A stretch of 64,000 nt of DNA, taken from Scilla litardierei (Eukaryota > Streptophyta > Magnoliopsida > Asparagales > Asparagaceae). The position numbers were made by a program, and so were the translations under genes. Below, in pieces: positions 22,261-32,656 of the stretch (the first letter of the stretch is position 1; each line of letters begins with the position of its first letter). The notes beneath the pieces were generated by a model. It saw only the letters and a list, made by a program, of their open reading frames with translations, did not search any database and was not told the origin of the DNA. The DNA is taken from the NCBI GenBank assembly GCA_030789695.1, contig CM061140.1, positions 79,918,422 through 79,982,421 on the forward strand. Reading direction: 5' to 3'.

Positions 22261-23538
22261 GGCTAAGCCTAAGAGGGCCGTAGTGAGTGCCTCAGAAGAA
22301 ACAGCGGTAGAAACCAGGGTCGTGACACTAGGGCCAGCCCCGGGACTCCTCTGTATGTAGGGATATCCTGCTTACCTAAGTGGACGGCAGGGAACGGTGG
22401 TCGTGGTACTTCAGGGAGTGGAATCTGAAGATGTACCCCCCCCCCCCCCCCCCCCCCCGTAAACTCTGTATCTGGAGGAAACAACCAGTCTGCCTCAAGA
22501 TGAATAGCCATACGGCCAGAATTAGGCAGAGTGGTATATGGGGTAGGGGGTGGCTATAGTAAAAGATATACCGATCCTCGCCTCGTGGCTTGATCATGTG
22601 GTGTGCCGCATGACGTCAAGATCTAGATATGTAGATCCTGCTGCATGAGGAAATTCGCAGGGGATAGTGACGCTGAACGGGGGTGTAAAGTTATGAGGCT
22701 AATGAGGCCCCCGCAACAATATTTTCCCTTGCCAGCGCGGCAAATATCAAGGGGTTTTTGAATTAGCCATGCACCGCCATTAATAGGTATGTGCGGGGCC
22801 TCAAAAGCGATCCCGCCAACACCAGGAATGAAATCAAAAGTCATAGCCCAAAGGATAAAAAGGTCTGGGATAGTCACGGTCCCGGACTCATCCCGGGGAA
22901 AGAAGGTGCTAGATATGATGCGGTGGGCTAGACGAAAGACAGGGTGGATGATGGAGGAGGCCTTGGCCTTGCCTCGAGGATAATGATCATGAAGGGTGAG
23001 GTGACCCCAAAAATAATCGACATCGAAGTCGCGATGAAAATCATAGGGACGGATATCAGCGCCGAGAATGGGAAAACCGAAAATGTTGTTGATTGTGTTC
23101 ACATGGGTGCGGTAGTTTCGGTTTCGTCGCTGGAAATCTATGAGTGACCCCCCCAGTTTTTAGGGTCGAGAGGAATTTGAGTGTGAGGGCGGGGTATGAT
23201 GGTGCATGGGAGTTTAAGAAGCTTAGCCATCCTAGGTTTGCAAATAGAGTCTCGACACCGGAGAAAACTCCGAGATCGATTAGGGTTTGACTATGGGCAA
23301 ACTTAGTGGATAGGTGGGAACGTTGGTTGAGTCGATTATAAAAATCTTTATGGGCTAGACTCATGAAACGGATTCCCTACGGGCCCATCAGCAGATCTGC
23401 CACGGGAATGATGGGTTGGGATGGAGGTTGGGTAGGAGGAGGAGGAGGAGCACGTTCATGCTATGGACGTGTGGATTTGTGTCTCTTACGAGACGGCTCC
23501 TCTTCGTGCATGATCCACTTACCCTTGTCTTTGGCCAT
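22261..23538 (-). pseudogene. G3 ORF2, putative plant transposon protein domain
   Basis: It starts at the ATG at 23538 (MAKDKGKWIMHEEE). A basic, proline-rich stretch with two in-frame TAG codons leads to SLAHKDFYNRLNQ. After a frameshift in a G-tract near 23150, the core has HVNTINNIFGFP, SIIHPVFRLAHRIISSTFF and TIPDLFILWAMTFDF. This pattern matches the 'putative plant transposon protein' domain (Transposase_32, PF20167) found in non-pol ORFs of Athila/Tat retroelements; its function is unknown. A tail runs through a homopolymer at 22440. The gene sits downstream of gag-pro on the same strand. A palindromic array and TATAAAAA lie about 430-800 bases upstream, which suggests its own promoter. 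Confidence 0.75.
22438..22458. repeat. C homopolymer (about 20 C)
   Basis: An uninterrupted run of about 20 C lies in the ORF2 tail, read as Gly codons on minus. It is either a true slippage tract or an assembly artefact. Confidence 0.85.
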
Positions 23539-23968
23539 GATAGTGTGGTGATGCAATATGAATGCAAGACTATATGAATGCACACAATCAAACCACAATG
23601 GAGCAAAATGCAAATACTTGGGCAAAGTAAAAATAAAGCTCAGGAGCAGATGTACCCAGTATCGACGTGATTCCTTGCTCGCAAAAGGTCCTTCGCCATG
23701 CAATTAAGGAGTTTGTGAAGCCGCGGCTAGTCAATCCAACAAGATATGAAATTTTCGAAATGGGGGGAATTAGGGCTAGGGCTTGGTCGAAGTTGGGGGT
23801 GAATGAGGTGGGGAGAGGATTGATGATGGGAGAAAGGGATGGAGGAAGTGGGGGAGTTAGTTTAGGAGAGTGGTAGAGAGGAGAGATCGTGCGAGTGAGA
23901 GAGAGGGACGAACCGTTCGGAGGAGAGAGAATGGGATCGGATGAAATGAAATCGGTTGAGGCTGTGGG

Positions 23969-23976
23969 TTTTTATA
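23969..23976 (-). promoter_or_regulatory. Internal TATA-like box upstream of G3 ORF2
   Basis: TATAAAAA on the minus strand lies 10-15 bases downstream of the internal array and about 430 bases upstream of the ORF2 ATG. It mirrors the array-TATA spacing of the G3 LTR. Confidence 0.5.
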
Positions 23977-23985
23977 GGGTTAGGC

Positions 23986-24331
23986 GAACCGACCGGGTGA
24001 GATCTCACCCGATCGGTTGGGTTAATTTTCGAAAATTTTTGTTGGTCAACAGCTACAGGCGAACCGATCGGGTGAGTTTTCACCCGATCGGTTGACCGCT
24101 TCACAAATTTCCCGAGAGCACTGTACTCTCCACCCGGTCTGCCACCCGATCACAGCTTCAACCAACTGATCGGTTGATTTAACTCCAAAATCTCCCGAGA
24201 CCTCTGTTGTTGTCGCCCGGTCTGCCACCCGATCACCCTCATTTGCTACCTGATCGGTTGGCTGATGTTCAGAGACAGCCCATCTTCAGACACAGTCCAC
24301 CCGATCGGTTGATGCTTGAACCGATCGGATG
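23986..24331. repeat. Internal palindromic-word array in G3, CCGATCGGTTGA type
   Basis: GAACCGATCGGGTGA, CACCCGATCGGTTGA, CCACCCGGTCTGCCACC, CAACTGATCGGTTGA and related words sit between the protease and ORF2. They are the same words as in the G3 LTR U3, yet no LTR end flanks them. Confidence 0.85.
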
Positions 24332-24419
24332 GGGGTAATTTCCTGCACCAACACAAAAAATCATCTAAGTCTCCCGACGAAACTCCCCATGGCAGAATTT
24401 ATTCACCAAAAATAAGAAA

Positions 24420-25200
24420 ACTAATCCTATAAATAACGACGAGGGTTCAGAACATGGGTTGCCTCCCATGAAGCGATGTTGTTTAAAGTCGTTTGCTCGA
24501 CTCCCGGTATGTGATCTTCAAGGGGTGCGGGTGATGCCCAATGATCAGCATCCTTTCAGCTTTTGGAACAATGGCCTTTGTCGGTGATAGAGGTGACAGG
24601 TAGATGCTCTCAACGATCCTCCCGATGGTGGTGTCCGGGAGCTTTTCCCTCACATTGGTGTCAACTGCCACTCTTCGCAGGATCCGGACTTCATCAGCAG
24701 TGAGCCACATGGGCTCTTTTCATTTACTCGTTGTAGGAGCAATCTTCTTAAATCCGGGAGGAGTCGTCTTGGAGACACACACTTCTCCAACTACCTCTTC
24801 TTCCTTCAACTCAAAGTGCTCCTCTAGGCCCCCCAAGCTATCGGGGGGGGGGGGGGGGGGTTCCTTGAGAGAACTTCCCAAGATCCAGCCTCAACGATTC
24901 TTTCTTCCTTGACATCCAGTAGAGTACACCTTTGTTCCTCTGGAGGATGCTTCATTGATAGTCCCAAATCGAACTCGACTTTCTGGTCCCCGACATTCAG
25001 GGACATCTTTCCCTTCTTCACATCGATGAGTACACCAGTGGTCGCCATGAAGGGCCTCCCGAGGATAATCGGGGTATGGTTGTCCTCCGGCATATCCATT
25101 ACTACAAAATCCACATGCACGTGTACACCGCTGACGTTCACCGGCAAGTCGTCCACAACCCCCACCGGGTACTTCACCGATCTGTCTGCCAGTTGCAGAG
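24420..25200 (-). pseudogene. G3 aspartic protease, C-terminal part
   Basis: The minus strand reads QLADRSVKYPVGVVDDLPV, then TPIILGRPFMATTGVLIDV and KGKMSLNVGDQKVEF. This is the second half of an Athila/Tat retropepsin, including the ILGRPF hallmark. It continues the frame from 57489-57719 once L5 (TSD CAGAG, 25196-25200) is removed. A G homopolymer at 24841-24860 shifts or pads the frame as Pro codons. The sequence ends at about 24480 near GGGTTGCCTCCCATG, a block seen in Athila/Tat non-coding parts. No RT follows. Confidence 0.85.
24841..24860. repeat. G homopolymer (about 19-20 G)
   Basis: A G-run in the protease tail. Like the C-run at 22438 it is unusual in length and worth treating as a possible assembly weakness. 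Confidence 0.85.
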
Positions 25201-28188
25201 TGTAATGCTCTGTTTTGACCTATACGTGTATTTTACGGTATACGAGTGGTTTTTTCACATACAATGCATACGTATGCGGGAAACAAACATAGCTATCGAT
25301 GTATGTAGCATAGTGAAAGGGGGTTGGGCCGTAATGGGTGGCTAAGAGACGAGAAAGGGAGATTGAGTGCGGGAGAGGCGTGAAAGGCGTCGTGGGTGGA
25401 AACCAACAGGGACGTGTTGGACGTGTGTGCGAGGTGCATGTAGGCTTGTTTAGGTATGCATGGGTGAGTGTGGGGAAGCCATGCTAGTGTGAAAAGGATT
25501 AGAGGTCAATGGCAACCCCCGTAATTTTTTAGAAAGGTCAGGGGCAAAACGGTCATTTGGGCTTAAATTGCTGTGCGTACATACCAAAGTTTGTGTGTGT
25601 GCAAAGTAATGGAAAACTTGTAATTACTTGAAAGTTGAGGGGTATTTAGCCAAGGGTATTTTGGTCATTTTATACTTTTCATGATGAGTTATGATGAGGA
25701 TGGGGGAGATTTTTCATAAGAAAATTCTAGGTTTCCTTCTTTTTCTTCCTTCTTATCCATTCTTTCCCTTTCTTTTCATTTTTCTTCTACACACTTCTCT
25801 TTTTCTCCACCTCCTTGACCTACTCATCCCCTCCCCCATGCCATGGCCGAAATCCTTCCACACAAAAAAGAGGGAAAAAAGAGAAGAAGAGAAAGAGAAG
25901 AAGAGAAGAAAGCCCAAATTTGAGGTAGGAATTAATTTGGATTTAGAATTTAATTAGAGGTCAAATTTATCATGTTTCTACATCTTGTTTTATCAATATG
26001 GATTGGTAGTAATCAAATTCATATGCCATGTTTTAATTTTCAGGAATATCCCCTTGAAATTCTAATCAACATCACTTCTTTTGAAAAGCTGAAATTTTGA
26101 TTTGTGTTCATGCTTGGATTCTGTTTTCTGTGGTTAGAATTAGGATTTGAAACAAATATGATCTTATAGATCTTGAAATCCTACCCCAAAATCATATAAA
26201 TATTGACATATGTTCAATTCTGGAATTAGGAGTATAAATTCATTGTTTGCAAGATGTCTGAAATTCTGTCAAGCTGTACACTATTTAGCAAATTGAGGAT
26301 TTCTACCTGCACACTCCATGGAATTTTATGATTTTGGTCTTTTTGGAAAGATAACAAGTTTTTCTAAAAGTTCATCAGAGTGCTCCTATGTCGAATTTCT
26401 GGCTATAACATGCTCAAGATTGGCTTTGAACACAGACCCTGAAATCTGTCTGAAAAACAGACTTGACACACTTCACCAAACAATTCACCATAAATCATAT
26501 ACTTAACATTTTTGTCTGAAATTTTTTCTGTAAGTCCAAGACACCCATATCTACAAATTTGTAGGCTTAGGTGTTTCCAAATTCCAAGTGACATTACCTC
26601 AAATACCACCCTCAATTCGATTGTTCTGAATTTCAGCAAGCTGAATTCATTAAGTAGTGTTCTATTTCATTAATTTTGGATAATTGGAAATCATTATTCT
26701 TGCTTATTATGATTGTGTGATGGAATGAATATTCATGTCCTTAGCACATGTAAATTATAGCGTGATGTTTTGTTATGAATGACGCCAGCCATGTGTTCGA
26801 TGAAATGCCTCAATGAAGGCAATATCTGAAAATTTGAGTAACGTGCATATGTTAGGTTGGACTTGAGCCACTGTGATGATTGGTGAAGTTAGTGGCTTGA
26901 ATGGCATGAATACATTGAAATTGTGAGTGGATGATATGTTGTGATAGAGGGCATGACACGTGAGTGCATGACCCTATCTCTGATGATGGACAGATGAGGC
27001 GATATGTGCATGCCCATGCCATCAAGACCCCCAACGTGTCACTTATGATGTTAACTAATAAAATTGAATAAATTTCAGTCCTCTCTAATGAGGGTGAGTT
27101 AGCAAAGCCCGGGTTTTAGGTGGGGTTTGAGTAAATTGTGGATATGAGGCCTGGACTGTGAAGTTGGGAGATGATCATGTGATGTGTGGAGTTTACACCC
27201 ACTCGCCTTTACCGGGAGTGGAGGGGATTTTCATACCAACTCGCCTTTACCGGGAGTGGAGGTGTCAGGGAGTTGTAGAGCCTCACTCCTGCCGGGGACG
27301 GGGGAGCTGAGAGGCCCGGCGTACAGTGCCCGTGTCCACTACGTCGTGTGCTATATTCACCCCACATTAGGGGTGAAGTCCAGGTCCTGATATCCCACAG
27401 TTTACCCCAAGTCCCAATTAATTCAATTCTAAAATAATAAAATGAGGATTGGTGTGTTACTCCTTCTGCTGACATCACTCCCTCTTCCCTTTGCATGATC
27501 TTTGTGATTCTGGGTCATGCCTCAGACACTTGCACTCATTTATCAAATAATTGCTGCCTGAACACTTGTATTATTGTTGTTGTTATTATTATTATTATTA
27601 TTTTTATTCGTGCTAACCTCTTTCTGTAGCAGCTCGACATTGGACTGCAGGTATGATCCCCTTACTTAGCTGTTTACTTTCCTTACATTACTTAGTTCGC
27701 ATGCCTCAGTTCCTTGCCATGTCTGGTGGAGTAATAACCTTATAATGGTATTCCAAATCCAAGTTGGTTCCTACTGGGGCACGCGTTGACGTGCTTCTCC
27801 CTATTTTACAGGTAGCAGGGCAAACTGGTTAGAGATACCTTGAAGGTGGGTTTTAGGGGTAGCACGTGGTGTGAGCTGTAGGTTGTGGTATGACGTGGTT
27901 GTTGGGAGGTGGATAGGGTTGGTGTATGTGAAACGATGTACTGGGTTATGTATATAAATGGAAGATGTTTTGTAAAGTGTGTTGTTATTGTTCTATGTCA
28001 CTATGAGCTGTTTGATATTTATGGAGCTTTACTTGTACTATCCCAGCATGTGCGCAGTGGCCTGCTTATTCACTTCGCTTATTCACTTCTTCCTTCTATC
28101 GCTCTCTTTTCCTCTCTCGTCACCCTCCCTCTTCAGGATACTTGAAAAAAATTTTAATGCCAGGTATTCTGGGGATCGGGGCTTGACA
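25201..28188 (+). repeat. L5 5' LTR
   Basis: 2988 bp, matching 49519-57479 in collinear blocks. Landmarks are GGGGGTTGGGCCGTAATGGG near 25319, a pyrimidine-rich stretch at 25738-25810, duplicated GCCTTTACCGGGAGTGGAGG words at 27205-27265, and an ATT/GTT microsatellite near 27570-27605. Short frames in it are not genes. No clear palindromic-word array is visible, unlike most other LTRs here. Confidence 0.92.
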
Positions 28189-30379
28189 GTTTGGTGGCCT
28201 ATGCAGGTCACCGCATTGCGATGTGCGTAAGGATAGTACTAGTAATGCTTCAGTAGGTGATTGGGATAGATTAGCCCTAAGGTGGGTAGTGACCACAGAG
28301 CCTTAAGTGACCCACCCTTAAACCCCTAACTTAGGAAGCCAAAGGATGAACTTCCTACATTGGAGTATATTATAGATGTATATTATTGGTATACATATGT
28401 ATATGTAACTGGATGAACCCGTGGGTATAAGTGCCTTTGTGGTGCTTAGGGATTTGAATTATATATGTTGAGGTATACTCGTTTATTTGAATGACAAGAA
28501 CGTTACGTGTATCGTGGATGCTTGTAGTGGTATATGGATCGGTGTGGGCATATATGCTAGGTGAGCGACTACTTAAGTGCACGTATATTACGTTTCTATA
28601 GAAAAACATGATACAGATATGCGAGACTGATATGTGTTATACTTGTGTGATAATGAGGAATAGATGACAAGTATATGTTTATTGGTGGATGTGTACTGAT
28701 GGATACATATCGGCTAGCAGGGATATTATATGTTTACAGGGACATGGGCGAGGGTGTGTACGCATGCGATGTGAGTGCATGTATGCGGTTCACTATCTCC
28801 TAAATTATAGTTGCGTTTCATGTGGGGAGTACACTAATGTGTGTACATCTACCCTTGTATGGATAAAGTAGTGAGATGTCCACATTGTCCTTGGACATAT
28901 GTGGGAAAGTGCATTTATGTGAATATATGTGTACTTGTATGGGTAGGTGATGTAGATATATCTGTGGGAAGTAGTGCGTATATATCGCTAGTATTGCATT
29001 ACTAGGGTAGGAATTCCTAGTGTATTAAAAAGGTTTAAATAACTGAGAATATATTTATGTGCTGCTTATGTGCCAATAGGAATTGGTATATTGTTTTACT
29101 TTGGTATATGGTTGTGGGTTGTACTATTGCGTAAAGATAAGTGTTGTGCTATAGCAATACGTGGTGTGTATGCAACGATGTAGATAAGTAAGGGACATAT
29201 GGATAGAATGAGGAATGCTCCAGGGTGTTTGAAGTAAATGTATCCTAAGGATTGTAGGGATGCTTCCGACCTGTCCACTCTAAGTTAGACTCTTAGCCAT
29301 ATACCGTGCCTAATATGGGATATGGATAAGTGTGACGTGTAACATATGTAGAATATGATGAATGTAAAGATTGAGATTATACAGTGCATGTATAAGTGGA
29401 TGGCTATGTGTTTGCACGGTTAAGTGGAATTGTGGTATATCTATATATGTGTGTATGTTTACCCGTAGGATGGTATCTATTGGACTATTTGGATGTATAT
29501 GTAGTCTATGTATTCCTCTATATATAGTGACTTGAGGGGGACTGTGCATTGGTGTATGAGATACTTATATATATATGTAGGTGTATTGTAGAAAGTATGG
29601 TGCGATTGTGTATATGTGTTATTGACTGTGTACTGGTGTATGTTTCATGAGTGGATATATGTGAATGTATGAGAATGATTCCTATTTTGATATGCATATA
29701 TAGTATGTGAATGTGAATGTATATGGGGTGTGACTATCTACTGAATGTGTATGAATATTGAAATACACTTATTTATGTGTATACAAGTATGATAGTAAAA
29801 GTGTGGATATATTGTATGCTCTGTATATACTAGTATGGATGGCTACCGATTACATATTGGTACCATTGGATAACTCGCCTGTATGAGCATATGATAGCGG
29901 GATATGTATAGTACGTGTACACGGGTGTGTGCCCATACATGGGAATGTATGTGCACGGTTGCATGAACCGTAATAAGTATATATATGTATATATATATAT
30001 ATAAATACTTATACATACCTTTGTTTGTTTACCTGCTAATCTATTCTATAGGGTTGTTTATTCAAGTGTGTCACGGTGTGCCTTGGGTAAATGTATTTGC
30101 ATTCGTATGCATGTATATATATAGATCTGGACAAAAGCATGTGTGTCTGTATATACATATGCCATGTAGGTATAAATGTGATAGATATGGAATATGTGTG
30201 TATATACTCGATTAATGTAAGTGAATGGAACTATTTGATATGTTGGTATGATGATGGGTGTGCTTGTTTGTATATTCATGTGTATAGACGCGTGTGGCGT
30301 GTAGATGGATGTTTATAGTTATTTGACTATTATGGTAGTATGTGCGTAGGGTGTGCAAAGGTGGCTATATATATATATA
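28189..30379 (+). other. L5 internal region, left part
   Basis: It begins GTTTGGTGGCCTATGCAGG directly after the LTR; I cannot match this to a common tRNA primer site. The rest is about 2.2 kb dominated by TGTATATG/GTGTAT words with no long ORF. It ends in a TA repeat at which H1 inserted. Confidence 0.7.
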
Positions 30380-30516
30380 CTAGTCATAACCCGTGCCCGC
30401 GGGCACGGTTCAGTTAAGATTTTCCCCCGCGAAATCTTTGTTCCCCAAAAAATTCTTTTGGAACAAATTAGCGTAAAAATATTAAGCGACACGGGCCCCC
30501 TATTTTATAGAATAGA
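30380..30516 (-). mobile_element. H1: 137-bp Helitron
   Basis: Read on the minus strand it starts TCTATTCTATAAAATAGG and ends with a perfect 18-base palindrome CCGTGCCCGCGGGCACGG (30391-30408), GTTATGA, then CTAG. An A precedes the TC and a T follows CTAG, which matches Helitron insertion between A and T with no target duplication. It is too small to encode anything. Confidence 0.85.
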
Positions 30517-30576
30517 TGTATGTATATGTGTGTATGTATATGTGTGTATGTATGTATGTATATGTACAGTCATAAC

Positions 30577-30595
30577 CCGTGCCTTAAGGGCACGG
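30577..30595 (-). terminator. H2 3' terminal hairpin
   Basis: A near-perfect palindrome about 8 bases before the 3' end. In Helitrons this hairpin marks the end of rolling-circle transfer. Confidence 0.75.
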
Positions 30596-30599
30596 TTCA

Positions 30600-32137
30600 T
30601 TAAAAATATTCCCCATCAAAATGTTAAATTTCGTAATTTTAATGTACAACAATATGTAAAGCACAATAACACTTATTAGTTCTCCAAAAATTTTAGGACC
30701 CCTCAAAATTTAGTTTACATCAGAGAATTTAGTTTACACCAGAGAATTTAGTTCATCGCAAAAAAATATAGTTTTCCAACATTTAATTTCCTCCAGATTC
30801 AGTTCCCGCTGTCAAATGTGCCCATAGAAGAGAGAGTTTTAGAGTGATGGATGTAAATCATAGGATGGGATGGCCACCCCACTTGGTGGGCTCCAGCGTG
30901 CAACCAATGTGCCCCCTCTTACTGTCGATTTTTCCCCAAGTTTTCCCCAAGTGTGCACAGAGAGAGAGAGAGAGAGAGACTTTACTGCATTTGTAAGTAT
31001 CCACTCCCTCAATATTTCCACAAATTCCCATTAATGCATTGGTCATTGATTTGTAACGTGATGCTACAGTTTTGAGGGGCGAGGCAATTCACTCTTTTTC
31101 TTGAGAGAGATAGAGAGAGAGAAGAGATTTAAAACTGCATTGTTACATGAGATTTTTTTTCCGTTGAAGTGATAAACTGAGGGTTTAAAATTTTTCATAA
31201 ATTTAAAAATATATTGAACATTGAGAGGAAGGGCGTTGATAGATAAGACACTTTTTTAGCCTTGTGGAGAGGACAATTTTTTAGCCTTGTGTCTTATGTG
31301 CTGCATTTATGGCCAAGTAAAAATGATTTAAGAGGCTTTGGTTTTCATGATGTAGTTATAATTAATTAATAATGTTAAAATCTACAAAATAAACACCAAA
31401 AAATTAGAATCTACAAAATGAAACACCAATCAATTAACAATTTAATTAAGCATTAAAACATGATAAACTGAAACCAACGACAGCCCAAGTGAATACTCAT
31501 TTGTTACAACAACAATATTTAATCCAAATGAAAGACCAATCAACTCTTGTATTGAGCATTAAAAGATGTCAAACTGGAACCAATATCAACACAGTTCATG
31601 TGACTCATTTGTAATAGCAATAATAATATTCACAACCAGAGAACAAAAAATAATCCACACGCTTAAAATTGCAAATGGCAAATTGCAATAATAATAGTCC
31701 CATCAACCTACACAACCAAGCAGGTGTCCTAGAATGTTAGCAAACTTGAAAATCATCACTCCCACCTCTACTGCTCTTTTCTATAACAGCCATGTCAAAC
31801 ATAGGTCGGCGTCGGTCATTCGATATTGCATCATCAAATTACGTGATTGCAGGGGTGCCGGCACTTGATATATTCTTAAAATTAACAGTGGTAAGGAAAA
31901 ATAAGAACTAAGAATGAAACGAAGCATATCCATGTAATTCATTTTCTTTCATTCACTTAATCTTCTTGCCAAATGTTGCGTATTGATGCGTTTTCCCCAC
32001 AATCCTGCATAAGCATAAGAACAATGTTCAGAGTCATTCCAGATCGAAAAATATACTGCTAGCATCAAGCTATCGACAGATAATTATCAAAAAGGTAGAA
32101 ACATATGCTATAGATTAAAATTCTGTAGATTAATGAG
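30600..32137. other. H2 3' part, no recognised gene
   Basis: AT-rich sequence with GA microsatellites near 30961 and 31105. A short minus-strand frame (31730-31870; AISNDRRRPMFDMAVIEKS, then SSRGGSDDFQVC and stop) looks like the end of a captured coding exon, but I cannot name it. Confidence 0.4.
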
Positions 32138-32648
32138 CAAGGTTGTAAAAAACGCTAGGCGCTAGGCGTTCGGATTGCTGGCGCCCAGCGCCCAGAGCAT
32201 TAATCGGGGATTAATCGGGGATTAATCGGCCTAGGCGGATTTGCAGTTTTTAATTATTTTATTTATTTTTATATAATATATTTATGTTTATATATAAATA
32301 TAAATATAAATATTATTTAAAATACATCAAATATTTAATACATACTAAATCAAATCCAGTTTACCTACTTTAGAGTTTGTATGCAACAAAATAAAATTTA
32401 AAAGATACTCTTGTGCAATTAAGACATTTACCAAAAACGCCCAGAAACCGCCCAGAAACCGCCTAGGAACGCCCAGGAACCGCCCAGGAGCCGCCCAGAG
32501 CGCCCAGACACCGCCCAGAACGCTTAGGCGGCCGATTAATCCCAAAAACGCCCAGATTGACCGCCCAGGCCATAATCGGGGCGTTTACTGGCCGCCTAGC
32601 GCCTAGGCGCCGCCTAGGCGGCCGCCCAGGCCGATTTTTAGAACACTG
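32138..32648. mobile_element. hAT-type MITE inside H2
   Basis: A 511-bp element flanked by perfect 8-bp duplications TTAATGAG (32130-32137 and 32649-32656). Its ends, CAAGGTTGTAAAAAACGC and CAGTGTTCTAAAAATCGG (read inward), are imperfect terminal inverted repeats. An 8-bp duplication and CA-type ends fit the hAT superfamily. Both arms are packed with GCGCCTAGGCG, CGCCCAGA and ATTAATCGG words. The core is AT-rich. There is no coding capacity. Confidence 0.9.
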
Positions 32649-32656
32649 TTAATGAG

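Noticed and set aside
23986..24331. Internal G3 array as a nested LTR insertion
   Set aside because: No TG/CA boundary or target duplication flanks it, and no U5-like block (CCGCAAGTGCACGGT) is present nearby.
24841..24912. Poly-proline stretch as a functional linker in the protease
   Set aside because: It comes from a G homopolymer and is more likely slippage or assembly noise than a designed linker.
28300..30370. TGTATATG-rich tract as a centromeric or telomeric satellite
   Set aside because: There is no fixed-length unit, and it lies inside L5 and continues after the Helitrons at 46011. It is element interior with low-complexity drift.
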